Shown here in pieces: positions 23,432 through 32,391 of a DNA stretch of 64,000 bases. The DNA is from Palsa-601 sp963801185. Lineage in GTDB: Bacteria > Actinomycetota > Acidimicrobiia > Acidimicrobiales > Bog-793. Where the stretch lies: positions 62,001-126,000 of the forward strand of contig CAWDDW010000002.1 of the NCBI GenBank assembly GCA_963801185.1, written 5' to 3'. The notes beneath the pieces were generated by a model that worked only from the letters and a program-made list of their open reading frames with translations, made no database searches and was not told the DNA's origin. Position numbers and translations under genes: made by a program. Numbering within the stretch: position 1 is the stretch's first letter; every line of letters starts with the position of its first letter.

Positions 23432-24679
23432 ATGGACGAGAGCGAAGCCGTAGAGCAACAGGCCCTGGGGGTGGCCACTCCGATTTTCAGCGTTTACAGA
23501 AGGGGCTATGACCCCGAGCAGGTCGACCGGTACGTCGCCGACCAGCAGCGCCGGCTGGACGAGACGATCCATCGTGCGTCGGAGTCGGAGCGCAAGCTGG
23601 CGGCGGCGGTGGGCCAGCTCCGCGAACTTCACCGGCGAGTTGCCGTCTACGAGAGCGAGGCACGCTCGGCGCAGCCGCCGGCGCTCGACACTCTCGGCGA
23701 GCGGGTGCAAAGGATCCTGCAGGAGGCGTGGGAGGGCGCTTACAACCTCCGCCAGGAGGCCGAGCGCGAGGTCAACGAGCTGAGGGAGCAGGCTCAGCGC
23801 GAGGTCGACGCGCAGCGCGGCCAGGCCGAGCAGGACGTCGAGGAGCTCCGCCAGGTTGCCAGCAAGGAGGCCGCCGACCTGGTCGACGAGGCGACGCAGC
23901 GCGCTCTCGCTCTCCGGGACGAGATGGACCGGCGTCGTGCGGTCTATCTCGAAAGAGTCGAGAGGGATCGGCAGAGGGCGGTATCGCAGATCTCGTTTCT
24001 CTATGACCAGCGGGAGCTCGCGATCTCGGAGTTGGCTCGCTTGCAGACCACGGTCCAGGCCACGGTCGAGGAGATGGTGCGCAGCCCGCTCGGCAAGCCG
24101 TCTGCCGCTATCGCCGACTCTGTTGCCATGAGGTCAAGGGGCACCGAGGTTGCCTCAGAGCCGGCGTTCGGCGCCGGCGGGGCAGCAGTTGACCTGCTGA
24201 CGCCCGAGCAGGAGCCTATGTCGGCTGCCGGGGCGTTTCTCGCCGAGCATGTCGATCCTGCCCATCAGCCTGGACGAGGGCTTGCCCATTACATGCCGGA
24301 GCTGGGCTCGGATGCAGATTCGCGGGAGCCGGTCTTCGTGGACGATCCCGACGCCGGAGCAGCGGGCGAGTACCTGGCGGGAGCCGACCCGGGCGGGTCA
24401 TGGGAGCCGGAAGCCACAAGAGCGTCGCGAGCCGAGGAGATCCCGACGGGGCCGATGGACGCCGTCGACTACGGGTACGACTACGCCAGCTACTCAGACC
24501 GCGCCGGGCACTTGCGGGCTCGCCGCGGAGATGCCGAGTCTGAGCACCAGACTGGTTCGGCTGCTGATGCCGGAGGGTCTGGACAGTCGGACGCCGACGC
24601 GGCTCCTGCTGCCGCCGCCGAGGACGGGACCCGCCGGCACGGCGGCGTCTACGATGCTGAGGCCGACGGCTGGGGCTGA
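23432..24679 (+). CDS. DivIVA-domain coiled-coil protein
   Basis: A 415-residue cytoplasmic protein. The N-terminal DivIVA-type membrane-curvature motif is FSVYRRGYDPEQVDRYV (about residues 20-37). A long charged coiled coil covers about residues 40-220 (QEAEREVNELREQAQREVDA, RRRAVYLERVERDRQRAV). The remaining 190 residues are acidic, Gly/Ala-rich and probably disordered. In actinobacteria such proteins organise polar growth or cell division; this one is longer than Wag31 and may be a variant scaffold. AGGAGG (23418-23423) eight bases before ATG 23432 fixes the start. Followed by pirin after about 150 bp. Confidence 0.88.
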   Translation: MDESEAVEQQALGVATPIFSVYRRGYDPEQVDRYVADQQRRLDETIHRASESERKLAAAVGQLRELHRRVAVYESEARSAQPPALDTLGERVQRILQEAWEGAYNLRQEAEREVNELREQAQREVDAQRGQAEQDVEELRQVASKEAADLVDEATQRALALRDEMDRRRAVYLERVERDRQRAVSQISFLYDQRELAISELARLQTTVQATVEEMVRSPLGKPSAAIADSVAMRSRGTEVASEPAFGAGGAAVDLLTPEQEPMSAAGAFLAEHVDPAHQPGRGLAHYMPELGSDADSREPVFVDDPDAGAAGEYLAGADPGGSWEPEATRASRAEEIPTGPMDAVDYGYDYASYSDRAGHLRARRGDAESEHQTGSAADAGGSGQSDADAAPAAAAEDGTRRHGGVYDAEADGWG

Positions 24680-24832
24680 CCCCTGGGGCTGATGGAATAG
24701 TTGCGTAGTCAACTACTGTTGAATCCCCCGGAGCGCCTCCTTCCCCCTCGCTGGAGCGCCCCGGGGAGCAGTCCGGCCGTATGCGAGCCGGGCTGTTTCC
24801 TCTAAGACAGAGGGTCGAGGAGGATCTAGCAA

Positions 24833-25834
24833 ATGCCTGCGGTGACAGCCGACACACTCACCCTGCCGAGACTCGAGGACATTCCTGAGGCCGGGACCAC
24901 GTGGCGACCGGTGCGCCGAGTCGTGAACACGGTGAAGACCTTCGAAGGCGAAGGGTTCCCGGTCCGCCGTCCCTTCCCGAGCCGGGATCTTGAGCTCGCC
25001 GACCCCTTCCTCTTGCTGGACCATCTAGGTGCCGTCGAGTACGCGCCGGGAGAGGCCAAGGGGGCTCCGTGGCACCCGCACCGGGGCTTCGAGACGGTTA
25101 CCTACATCGTCGATGGCGCCTTCGAGCATCGTGACACCACGGGCGGAGGTGGCCTCATCACAGACGGAGCCACCCAATGGATGACCGCCGGGGCCGGGAT
25201 CCTGCACGACGAGATGCCGCCTGAGCAGCTGGTCATGAAGGGCGGGCTCTTCCACGGCATCCAGCTTTGGGTCAACCTGCCCACCAACTTGAAGTGGACG
25301 CCTCCGCGGTATCAGCCGATCGAGGCGAGCGACGTCACACTGCTGTCGAGCCCGGACGGCGGCACGCTGATCCGGATCATCGCCGGCGAGCTCGGTGGCC
25401 ATCAAGGCCCTGGTAGCACGTGGACGCCGATCACACTGGCGCACCTGTCGGTGTCACCGGGCGCACGGGTAAACCTGCCGTGGGCGCCGGGTTTCAACGC
25501 GCTTGCCTATTCGCTCGCAGGCAACGGCTTCGCCGGTTCGGAGTTGGCTGCCTTGCCTGAGGGTCAGATGGCGGTGTTCGGCGCGGGTGACGGTTACTCG
25601 CTCACAGCCGACCGGGCGCAGGACTCGAAGGGCACCGGGAACTGGGAAGTGCTCGTGCTCGGTGGGCAGCCGATCAACGAGCCGGTAGCCCGCTACGGGC
25701 CGTTCGTCATGAACACCCGTGAGGAGATCATCGAGGCGATCGACGACTACCGGGCGGGACGGCTCGGGACCATCCCGGCGCAGTTCTTGCCCCACCAGAC
25801 GTCTGCCGACGACAGGTCAGCATCGGGCAGCTGA
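24833..25834 (+). CDS. Pirin family protein
   Basis: A 333-residue bicupin. The N-terminal cupin carries the metal-binding signature WHPHRGFETVTYIVDGAFEH (His, His, Glu/His ligands) and DGATQWMTAGAGILHDEMPP, diagnostic of pirins. The C-terminal cupin has NALAYSLAGNGFAG and VLVLGGQPINEPVARYGPFV plus MNTREEIIEAIDDYRAGRLG at the end. Pirins are iron-binding cupins; bacterial ones can act as quercetinases or as modulators of metabolic enzymes. Start ATG 24833 has GGAGG upstream. Length is somewhat longer than the 290-residue average because of an N-terminal extension. Confidence 0.93.
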   Translation: MPAVTADTLTLPRLEDIPEAGTTWRPVRRVVNTVKTFEGEGFPVRRPFPSRDLELADPFLLLDHLGAVEYAPGEAKGAPWHPHRGFETVTYIVDGAFEHRDTTGGGGLITDGATQWMTAGAGILHDEMPPEQLVMKGGLFHGIQLWVNLPTNLKWTPPRYQPIEASDVTLLSSPDGGTLIRIIAGELGGHQGPGSTWTPITLAHLSVSPGARVNLPWAPGFNALAYSLAGNGFAGSELAALPEGQMAVFGAGDGYSLTADRAQDSKGTGNWEVLVLGGQPINEPVARYGPFVMNTREEIIEAIDDYRAGRLGTIPAQFLPHQTSADDRSASGS

Positions 25835-25837
25835 CGG

Positions 25838-26356
25838 TCACGCCGGCTGGGAGATTCCCACCCCGCCCTTGGTGTCCGAACCGTAGCTGGCCTTCGCCGC
25901 CGCGATGTCGAGCGGCTTGATGCCGGCACGACCTTCCAGCACCGTCTCGTCGAGGCGATCGGCCGGAACCACCCAAGCGACCTCGAACTCGATGCCGTCG
26001 GGGTCCTTCGCGTAGAGCGACTTAGTCGTCGAGTGGTCGGAGGCCCCCACGAGCGAGCCGGCGTCCTGGAGGAGGTGGGCGAGGCGCTCGAGCTCCTCGA
26101 GCGTGTCGACCTCCCATGCCAGGTGGTATAGCCCGACTTGGCTGCGCCCGGCGGTGGTGGGGCCGGCGGACTCGCCGATCTCGAACAGTCCGATGTCGTG
26201 GTCGTTCGTGGATCCGGGCGCCTGCAGAAACGCAGCCCCTCGCAACCCACCTCCCATCTCCAAGACACGAAAGCCGAGAACCTGGGTGTAGAAGGCGACG
26301 CTGCGCTCGACGTTGCGGACGTACAGCACGGCGTGATTGAGGCGAGTGATCGGCAT
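25838..26356 (-). CDS. Glyoxalase/VOC-fold protein (ring-cleaving dioxygenase-like)
   Basis: A 172-residue vicinal-oxygen-chelate protein with paired beta-alpha-beta-beta-beta modules: ITRLNHAVLYVRNVERSVAF, YTQVLGFRVLE, then GLYHLAWEVDTLEELERLAH and KSLYAKDPDGIEFEVAW. The candidate metal ligands are His in LNHAV, His in YHLAW and Glu in EFEV, matching extradiol-dioxygenase-like VOC proteins. The substrate is unknown. ATG 26356 has AAGGGA six bases upstream; an upstream extension of the frame would run through the 46-bp palindromic repeat. Convergent with pirin, four bases apart. Confidence 0.88.
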   Translation of the reverse strand: MPITRLNHAVLYVRNVERSVAFYTQVLGFRVLEMGGGLRGAAFLQAPGSTNDHDIGLFEIGESAGPTTAGRSQVGLYHLAWEVDTLEELERLAHLLQDAGSLVGASDHSTTKSLYAKDPDGIEFEVAWVVPADRLDETVLEGRAGIKPLDIAAAKASYGSDTKGGVGISQPA

Positions 26357-26440
26357 GGCGTTCCCTTCAGCTTGCCCATTCAACACGCCGACCTGCGGCG
26401 CCATTCCGCGCGCTCGAAGCGTGCGTGCGCACCCTCCCTT

Positions 26441-26486
26441 GGTGGTTGAGACTTTCTGCCCGATAGGGACAACAATCTCATCCATC
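26441..26486. repeat. 46-bp palindromic repeat, copy 2 (diverged)
   Basis: Begins with the same GGTGGTTGAG arm; the right arm is decayed (CTCATCCATC). Same 46-bp length and the same inner GGGACAACAA-type segment as copies 1 and 3. It lies between the start of the VOC gene and the end of the HtrA gene. Confidence 0.75.
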
Positions 26487-26504
26487 TGAGAGGGGCCGGC
26501 TGAA

Positions 26505-27378
26505 TCAGCCGCCGAAGTCGACGGTGACGGTGACCTCCTCGGTTGCCCTGACGATCCCGAACTCGAGCGAACCGCCCTCACCGTCGAGAGCACGATAGAG
26601 ATCGTCGATCGAGCTCAGAGGCTCGCCTCCGACCGATACGATCACGTCGCCCCGGCGAATCCCGGCCCTGTCGGCTGCACCGCCCTCCTCGACGCCCCGG
26701 ATCAGCAGCCCGTCGACCTCGGGCAGACCTGCCGCAGCCCGCAGGTGACGAGCAGCCTGCGGCGGCGCGATCGACGCACCGAGGCGGCGCCTGGCCGGCG
26801 TCTTCCCGGCGGCGAGGTTGTCGATCCGGCTGCGGAGCTTCCTCGTCCGATGAGACCGCGAGATAGAAGCCCTCCTGCATTCGGTGCGTGTTCACCCCGA
26901 GCACGCGCCCCTCGGCATCGACGACGGGCCCTCCCGACGATCCGCGCCCGAGAGGGGCGGTGTGCTCGAGGCCACCAGCGATGCGGCGCCCACGAGGCCC
27001 GCGGAACGAGCGGCCCAGCGAAGAAACCGTCCCCACCGTCGCCCTCATCCCGTGCCCACGCGGGTTCGCCAGGGCAACGACCACCTGGCCGAGCTCGGCC
27101 GGCTTCTCCGACCACGAGACCGCCGGGGCGTCCCCAGTCTCGACGGCCAGCACTGCGAGATCTCCGTCGGGGTCGGCGCCGCTGACCGACCCCTTCACCC
27201 ATCGTCCGTCCGCGAACTGGACCAGCGCTTCATCGCCGCGCAGGTTGTGAGCATTCGTGAGGACGAGGTTCTCGCCGATCACGATGCCGGCGCCGCTGCG
27301 GTTGACCGCGACGACCGACGGGCCGACCTTCTCCGCCGCGTTCTTCACTGCTGAACTGAGTTCTTCGAGTGCGCTCAT
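26505..27378 (-). pseudogene. HtrA/DegP-like serine protease with PDZ domain, one frameshift
   Basis: The trypsin-like part is intact in the first frame: His in LVLTNAHNLRG, Asp in DPDGDLAVLAV and Ser in LGRGSSGGPVVD, i.e. a complete triad. After FYLAVSSDEE (near 26845) one base must be added or removed, and the other frame then supplies a clear PDZ domain (LIRGVEEGGAADRAGIRRGD, VIVSVGGEPLSSIDDLYRAL) ending in VTVTVDFGG with a stop at 26505. No signal peptide is seen, so it would be a cytoplasmic HtrA-like protein of about 290 residues. The excellent PDZ sequence beyond the shift suggests a sequencing indel. Divergent from the HxlR regulator. Confidence 0.82.
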
Positions 27379-27411
27379 GACCTCTGCCTCCTGGTTGTTG
27401 CTTTCGACCTG

Positions 27412-27440
27412 ATGATACGATAGCAACTTGCAAGTGGCAA
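27412..27440 (-). promoter_or_regulatory. Promoter of the HtrA-like gene
   Basis: Minus-strand TTGCCA (27440-27435) and TATCAT (27417-27412) are separated by 17 bp, a good sigma-70-type promoter, about 35 bp before the start codon. Confidence 0.6.
27426..27435. promoter_or_regulatory. Palindrome ACTTGCAAGT between -35 and -10
   Basis: A perfect 10-bp palindrome sits in the promoter spacer of the HtrA-like gene, with another half-site (CTTGC on the minus strand) adjacent. Likely operator for the divergently encoded HxlR regulator. Confidence 0.5.
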
Positions 27441-27499
27441 GTGACATCGAAGTCACCGGCCCCCACTCTGCTGGTCACGGAGGTGTAAACCACACAGCA

Positions 27500-27937
27500 A
27501 TGTCGGACACTGCGAACGCGGAGAATCGGGAAGGTTCCCCGCAGCCGCTGGCAGACGCGCTCGAGCGCATAGGCGATCGCTGGATGCTGCTCGTCATCGG
27601 CGCGTTGCTGGAAGGACCGAGGCGTTTCGGGGAGCTCCAGCAGTCGGTCCCAGGAGTCGCGACGAATGTCCTGGCCGGCCGGTTGCGCGAGCTCGAGCGA
27701 CAGGGACTTGTGATCGCCGAGCCATACTCGACGCGCCCACTGCGCCTCGAGTACCGCGCGACGGCGCGGGCCACCGAGCTCGGCGGCGTGCTCCGACTGC
27801 TGGCGGCGTGGGGCTCGGCGGGAAGTGCGGAATCGGAGGCGGCTGCACACACGGTCTGTGGGACGGCACTCGAGGTGCGGTACTGGTGCCCGACGTGTCA
27901 ACAAGTCGTCGACGAGGACGAGGAGGTCTGGCTGTGA
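27500..27937 (+). CDS. HxlR-family transcriptional regulator
   Basis: A 145-residue winged-helix regulator: PLADALERIGDRWMLLVIGA, then LLEGPRRFGELQQSVPGVAT, NVLAGRLRELERQGLV and the wing YSTRPLRLEYRAT, all classic HxlR. The C-terminal tail has a CPTC pair that might bind metal. HxlR proteins act as dimers and often sense redox or reactive compounds. ATG 27500 is the plausible start though GGAGGTG lies 14 bases away. The stop overlaps the following serine hydrolase start as GTGA. A palindrome in the divergent promoter is a candidate binding site. Confidence 0.9.
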   Translation: MSDTANAENREGSPQPLADALERIGDRWMLLVIGALLEGPRRFGELQQSVPGVATNVLAGRLRELERQGLVIAEPYSTRPLRLEYRATARATELGGVLRLLAAWGSAGSAESEAAAHTVCGTALEVRYWCPTCQQVVDEDEEVWL

Positions 27938-29064
27938 CTGGCAGCGAATCGCTCGCGCGGTTGGCAGCAAGACCGCTCGAGCCGCTGCCGGCTCATCCGC
28001 TCGATATCCCGTGGCCGGACGCGCACTGTCCGGACTGGGCGGTGGCCGAGCCGCCGGCCGGGGTGGAACTCAAGCCGCTCCTCGACGAGGCCTTTGATGA
28101 CGACGGGCCCTTAGCTCGCACCTTCGCCGTCGTGATCGTTCACCGCGGGGCGATCGTCGCCGAGCGGTACGGCGGCTTCATCGAGCACTTCGATCGCGCT
28201 CCTGACCCTGTCGGACCGGGCACCAAGCTCCTCTCCTGGTCGATGGCGAAGTCGATGCTGCACTCGGCCGTGGGCATCCTCGTGAACGAGGGCAATTTGT
28301 CCCTCACAGGCCCGGCACCAGTCCCGGAGTGGTCCGATCCCGGCGATCCCCGTCACGAGATCACGATCCAGGACATGCTCGAGATGCGTGACGGGCTCGA
28401 CTTCACCGAGGATTACGTCGATGCCGGTGTCTCGGACGTGATCCAGATGCTCTTCGGAACCGGCCAGCACGACGTGGCGGCGTTCGCGGGTGGGAGAGGG
28501 GCGAGGTGGAGGGCTGGGGAGCGTTTCTCCTATTCGAGCGGGACGACGAACGTCCTCGCCGGGATCCTGAAACGCACAGTCGGGGCCGGACAGGCAATGG
28601 AGCACTGGTTGTCCGAGCGCATCTTCGGGCCGATCGGCGCCAAGTCCGTCACACCCGGCTTCGACCAGAGCGGTACCTGGGTCGCGTCCTCCTACGTCCA
28701 TGCAACCGCGCGGGACTACGCCCGGTTTGGTGAGCTGCAGCTGCGCGACGGCGTCTGGGACCGCCGTCGCATCCTCCCCGAAGGTTGGGTCGACCACGGT
28801 CGTCGCCCTCGATCCTTCGACGAGGAGGACCGGACGTTCTACGGCGCGCACTGGTGGGTGGTCGGAGATGAGTGGGGAACATTCCGCGCCTCGGGCTACG
28901 AGGGCCAGACGATAGCCATCTCGCCTCGGCTCGATCTCGTCCTCGTGCGTCTCGGGAAGACTCCAGAAGAGAGGAACGACCAGCTGATCGAGTGGCGAGG
29001 CCGCGTGTTCCGGGCCTTTGCCCGAGGGGTCACGGGCTTGGCGGGCGTCACGGGTGGCCGATGA
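27934..29064 (+). CDS. Beta-lactamase-family serine hydrolase
   Basis: A 376-residue class C-type serine hydrolase. The nucleophile motif SMAKS (SxxK) follows PGTKLLSW, and the second motif is YSSGTTN (YxN-like). VHATARDYARFGELQLRDGV and HWWVVGDEWGTFRASGYEGQ are typical of the family, where Gly-rich/His segments replace KTG. No signal peptide is obvious, so it is more likely a cytoplasmic esterase or amidase than a beta-lactamase. GTG 27934 overlaps the HxlR stop, indicating co-expression. Its 3' end overlaps the convergent methyltransferase gene by 17 bp. Confidence 0.88.
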   Translation: MTGSESLARLAARPLEPLPAHPLDIPWPDAHCPDWAVAEPPAGVELKPLLDEAFDDDGPLARTFAVVIVHRGAIVAERYGGFIEHFDRAPDPVGPGTKLLSWSMAKSMLHSAVGILVNEGNLSLTGPAPVPEWSDPGDPRHEITIQDMLEMRDGLDFTEDYVDAGVSDVIQMLFGTGQHDVAAFAGGRGARWRAGERFSYSSGTTNVLAGILKRTVGAGQAMEHWLSERIFGPIGAKSVTPGFDQSGTWVASSYVHATARDYARFGELQLRDGVWDRRRILPEGWVDHGRRPRSFDEEDRTFYGAHWWVVGDEWGTFRASGYEGQTIAISPRLDLVLVRLGKTPEERNDQLIEWRGRVFRAFARGVTGLAGVTGGR

Positions 29065-29842
29065 TCTCCCCGTGGAGAACGGCGAACCACCCGTCGGGTT
29101 GGTCCGCCCACCGATGCCAGGCGGCCGCTATCTCGCCGAGCTCCTCCTCGTTCGCGAAGCCGAGCTCGACTGCCCGCATGGCGAGCCGGGTAGCAGTCGT
29201 GCGTTCCGCCCAGAGATCGGCCCACCAGCTTCTGTCCTCGACCGTCGAGTAACACCAGACCGAAGCCGAGCACTCCACCTCCCCGAGGCCGGCCTCGCGC
29301 GCCCACGCCTTGAGGCGGCGCCCGGCGTCCGGCTCTCCCCCGTCGGCTCTGGCCACAGCGCAGTAGACCTCGAGCCACCGCTCGAGGAGAGGCTCAGCCG
29401 GGAACCAGGTGAAGGCGGAGTAGTCGCCGTCGCGAGCCGCCACGACGCCCCCTGCCCTGCAAACGCGTGCCATCTCCTCGAGGGCCCGGTGCGGATGCGC
29501 GAGGTGCTGGAGGACCTGATGGGCATGGACGACGTCGAACGACCCGTCGTCGTAGGGCAGGGCGTGGACGTCGGCGACGTGGAACTCGACGTTCGTCGCG
29601 CCGGCTTCCTCGGCCGTCCTGCGAGCTTCGTCGAGCACAGTCGCCTCGGAGTCGATCCCTACCACCCGGCCAGGAGCGACATGCTTCGCGAGATCGACGG
29701 TGAGCGTTCCCGGCCCGCAGCCGACGTCGAGGAGCGAGTGGCCCGGACTCAGCCGATCGACCAGGTATGCCGCCGAGTTCGCCACGTTGCGCCAGCGATG
29801 CGAGCGCAGAACGGCATCGGCGTGCCCGTGGGTGTAGCTCAC
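29048..29842 (-). CDS. Class I SAM-dependent methyltransferase
   Basis: A 264-residue methyltransferase of the UbiE-like type. Motif I LLDVGCGPGTLTVDLA binds SAM; motif II has the acidic GIDSEATVLDEA; HVADVHALPYDDGSFDVVHA and LQHLAHPHRALEEMARV complete the Rossmann core. The C-terminal half (WWADLWAERTTATRLAMRAV) is a family-specific cap. The substrate is unknown. Start GTG 29842 lies just after the nitroreductase-family gene stop, so the two are probably co-transcribed. Confidence 0.9.
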   Translation of the reverse strand: MSYTHGHADAVLRSHRWRNVANSAAYLVDRLSPGHSLLDVGCGPGTLTVDLAKHVAPGRVVGIDSEATVLDEARRTAEEAGATNVEFHVADVHALPYDDGSFDVVHAHQVLQHLAHPHRALEEMARVCRAGGVVAARDGDYSAFTWFPAEPLLERWLEVYCAVARADGGEPDAGRRLKAWAREAGLGEVECSASVWCYSTVEDRSWWADLWAERTTATRLAMRAVELGFANEEELGEIAAAWHRWADQPDGWFAVLHGEIIGHP

Positions 29843-29843
29843 G

Positions 29844-30263
29844 TCATGACCGGGTCAGCTCCACCACCGGGATCACCCGGTCGGTGCCGTCCTGGTACTC
29901 GCGGAACCCGTGGTACCGGCTGGCATGCTCGTCGAAGACCCGCGTCCGCTCGTCGCCCTCGAGGGGAGCCGCGCGAGCCCCGAAGCGCTCGGTGCCGAGC
30001 TCGACTGTCACGTCGGGGTTCGCTACGAGGTTGTGATACCAGTCGGGGTTCGTCGGTGCTCCGGCCTTCGAGGCAAAGACGAAGAGCCGGCCGTCGAGAT
30101 CGAGGTACATCATCGGGTTGACACGCTCCTTGCCCGACTTCGCCCCGGTCGTGTGCAGGAGCAGTACCGGAGCTCCCGCGAATGGGCCACCGACCTTGCC
30201 CTCGTTCGCCCGGAACTCCTCGATGACCTTTGTGTTCCAGTCGTTCACAACGGGCTCGGACAT
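29844..30263 (-). CDS. Deazaflavin (F420)-dependent nitroreductase family protein
   Basis: A 139-residue DUF385/Ddn-type split-barrel protein: LLLHTTGAKSGKERVNPMMY, LFVFASKAGAPTNPDWYHNL, VANPDVTVELG and the C-terminal IPVVELTR. The KSGKxRxxP and NPDWYxNLxANP motifs are diagnostic of the F420-binding Ddn family found mainly in actinobacteria. Members reduce quinones or nitro compounds with F420H2; the specific substrate is not known. It supports F420 use by this organism. Confidence 0.93.
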   Translation of the reverse strand: MSEPVVNDWNTKVIEEFRANEGKVGGPFAGAPVLLLHTTGAKSGKERVNPMMYLDLDGRLFVFASKAGAPTNPDWYHNLVANPDVTVELGTERFGARAAPLEGDERTRVFDEHASRYHGFREYQDGTDRVIPVVELTRS

Positions 30264-30451
30264 AGCGATGGCCCCCCTTTTGCGCCAGGTGTCACTTCGT
30301 GTCGCGTTCGTGTCTCCGAACGGTAACGGACGGCGCCGTCACGCCGTGCTGGCGACCTCGACCTGCGAGCTGCCCGAGGCTTGGTCGACGATCAGTTGTC
30401 ATCCCTCCATGATCGGGTCGTGGCGCTCGCTCTGCCACGAAGGGGCGACGG

Positions 30452-31591
30452 TCAGTCCGGAGTGGCGAGTGAGCCGGCGTGACTCGCGATCGACGAAGTG
30501 CGGCGATTCTGGCGGATGTAGTGGGCGTCGAGCCCGTTTGTCAGATAGCAGAACGAGATCCCGGACTCAGGATCGGCAAAGGCGATCTGGCCGCCGGCAC
30601 CCGCGTGGCCGAACGTCCTCGCCGACACCGTATGGCCGAAGCCGCGCATGACCTTGCCGCGCCCCTCGCCTGCGACGACAAGACCGAGCGCGCGGTTCGA
30701 TGGCACGCCCGTGAGCAGATCGGGCAGGGTGCCTTGCACCTCGGATGTCCCGCTCGCGAGCACGGCCGGGTCCCAGAGTTCTTGCGGGTTGTGCAGCAGT
30801 GCCTGGTAGTAGAGCGTGACATCAGCGGCGTTGGAGATTCCGCCACCGCCGGGCAGGCCGGTGGCCCGGACCTCAGGCATGTTGAGCGAGAGGAGCACCT
30901 CGTCGGTGAGTGCAGCTTCGATGACCTCGACGGGAACACCGGCCTCCGCAAGCTCGTCGGTCGTCGGTGGCTCGCCCGTCACCTCGAGAACGTTGATGTC
31001 TCCCTGGTCCTCCGGCGGCGGGCCGAGCTGGAATCGGCGCAGGCCGAGGGGCTCGAGCAGGCGCGTGCGCAGGAAGTCACGGAAGTCCTCGCCCGACAGT
31101 GTCTCGATGAGGTCAGCGATCACCCAATGGGCCGAGGTCGCGTGATATTCGAAGCGCGTACCCGGCTCCCAGTTGAGGCGCCAACTGGAAAAACGCGCCC
31201 GTCGCGCCGGGTTGGTCCCCTCGGTCAGCGGGTTCAGAGGTGCGAGGGGGAAGCCGCCCTGATGGAGGAGCAATTGGCGGATCGTGATCGCGTCCTTGCC
31301 GTTCGTGCCGAACTCGGGGATGAACTCGGCGACGCGTCGGTCCACGGATATCGCCTCGCTTGCGAGGAGCAGCCAGAACGCGCCGGCCACGAATGCTTTC
31401 GTGGCCGAGAAGATCACGTAACGGCTACCTGGGTCGGCGTTGCCGATCGTCTCGAAATGCACGACCTCGCCGTCCTTTGCCACCGCGAACTGACAGGACG
31501 GGAGGATGCCCCCGTCTATCTCCCTGTGACAGCGGTCCGCCAGCGCTGTGAGCGCCGCCTCATCGATTGTGAGCCGTCCCATGTCGTTCAC
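30452..31591 (-). CDS. Beta-lactamase-family serine hydrolase (EstB-like)
   Basis: A 379-residue serine hydrolase. The nucleophile lies in VIFSATKAFVAGAFW (SxxK) and the second motif in FEYHATSAHWVIADLI (Tyr general base). RQLLLHQGGFPLAPL and a late GHAGAGGQIAFADPESGISF match esterases/transpeptidase-like enzymes of this superfamily. No signal peptide. Start is GTG 31591, overlapping the upstream VOC stop as GTGA; ATG 31582 is the alternative. Distinct in sequence from the other serine hydrolase at 28 kb. Confidence 0.88.
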   Translation of the reverse strand: MNDMGRLTIDEAALTALADRCHREIDGGILPSCQFAVAKDGEVVHFETIGNADPGSRYVIFSATKAFVAGAFWLLLASEAISVDRRVAEFIPEFGTNGKDAITIRQLLLHQGGFPLAPLNPLTEGTNPARRARFSSWRLNWEPGTRFEYHATSAHWVIADLIETLSGEDFRDFLRTRLLEPLGLRRFQLGPPPEDQGDINVLEVTGEPPTTDELAEAGVPVEVIEAALTDEVLLSLNMPEVRATGLPGGGGISNAADVTLYYQALLHNPQELWDPAVLASGTSEVQGTLPDLLTGVPSNRALGLVVAGEGRGKVMRGFGHTVSARTFGHAGAGGQIAFADPESGISFCYLTNGLDAHYIRQNRRTSSIASHAGSLATPD

Positions 31592-31977
31592 GCGTCGCCA
31601 TCGACGTGGTGCGCAGTCGAGTGACGTGGCTCGTACACCATGATCTCCCCGGCGCCGGGGACTTTGATCATGATCGTCAGCCCGAACCCCCGATCGTTGA
31701 CTTCGCCACTGAATTCGGCACCTTTGGCTTTCAGATCCGCAACGGTCTTTTCGATGTCGTCACAGATCAAGCTGATTTCGTGATGCTGTTCAGTGGACCA
31801 CGTCCCATCGCCGGCATCGCCAGACGTCGGATGGACTCCGAGTTCTGACGGCCCGGTATTGAAGATCAGCCAGCCTTCACCGGAGTCGACATGGGGCCAG
31901 CCGACAACATCGCGAAAGAACGCTCGGGTCGCCTCGGCGTCGTCCGCGTAGACGAGTGTGTGAACTGCTTTGATCAT
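31588..31977 (-). CDS. VOC-fold protein (glyoxalase superfamily)
   Basis: A 129-residue single-domain VOC protein: IKAVHTLVYADDAEATRAFF, RDVVGWPHVDSGEGWLIF, HHEISLICDDIEKTVADLKA and FGLTIMIKVPGAGEIMVYEP. Candidate metal ligands are His in AVHTL, the His pair and Glu in EIMVYEP. The substrate is unknown; such proteins are often fosfomycin-resistance-like or dioxygenase-like. ATG 31977 matches the family start. Translationally coupled to the serine hydrolase downstream. Confidence 0.85.
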   Translation of the reverse strand: MIKAVHTLVYADDAEATRAFFRDVVGWPHVDSGEGWLIFNTGPSELGVHPTSGDAGDGTWSTEQHHEISLICDDIEKTVADLKAKGAEFSGEVNDRGFGLTIMIKVPGAGEIMVYEPRHSTAHHVDGDA

Positions 31978-32156
31978 GCTTGCGAGCGTACGTCGTCGAG
32001 TGCGTTCGTGGTTGCCTGACGCGCGGACCAACTACGGTCTCCGTGGTATCCGGTTCTCGCGGTTGAGCAATCGAGAGTGCGCGGAGGCGCCCGATGAGCC
32101 GACCAGTCCCGTCGCCTACGATGACGTGGCGATCGCCCGAGCTGCCACGGGTGATC

Positions 32157-32178
32157 GACTGCCGTGGATGCGGCAGTC
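32157..32178. other. Hairpin directly before tRNA-Lys
   Basis: Perfect 8-bp stem GACTGCCG/CGGCAGTC with a 6-base loop, ending three bases before the tRNA. Could terminate upstream transcription or guide processing of the tRNA 5' end. Confidence 0.4.
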
Positions 32179-32181
32179 GCC

Positions 32182-32254
32182 GGGCCGCTAGCTCATCGGG
32201 TAGAGCAGGGGACTTTTAATCCCAAGGTGCCGGGTTCGAGACCCGGGCGGCCCA
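32182..32254 (+). tRNA. tRNA-Lys (TTT)
   Basis: Cloverleaf: acceptor GGGCCGC/GCGGCCC (7 perfect pairs), D-stem GCTC/GAGC, anticodon stem GGGGA/TCCC(A) with loop CTTTTAA (anticodon TTT, lysine), T-stem CCGGG/CCCGG with loop TTCGAGA. Discriminator A. CCA is not fully encoded (CCT follows). Confidence 0.95.
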
Positions 32255-32391
32255 CCTAAGCCCACATGAGCCCACACAAGTCAAGGTCAGAGGCTGGGTT
32301 GTCACGTGAAGCTCGGTTTGGGTGCACACGCCTCGAGTAACACAGGAGGCAGCGTCGGAGTGCGGTAGGCGAAGTCGCCAGCCGTCGTCGG

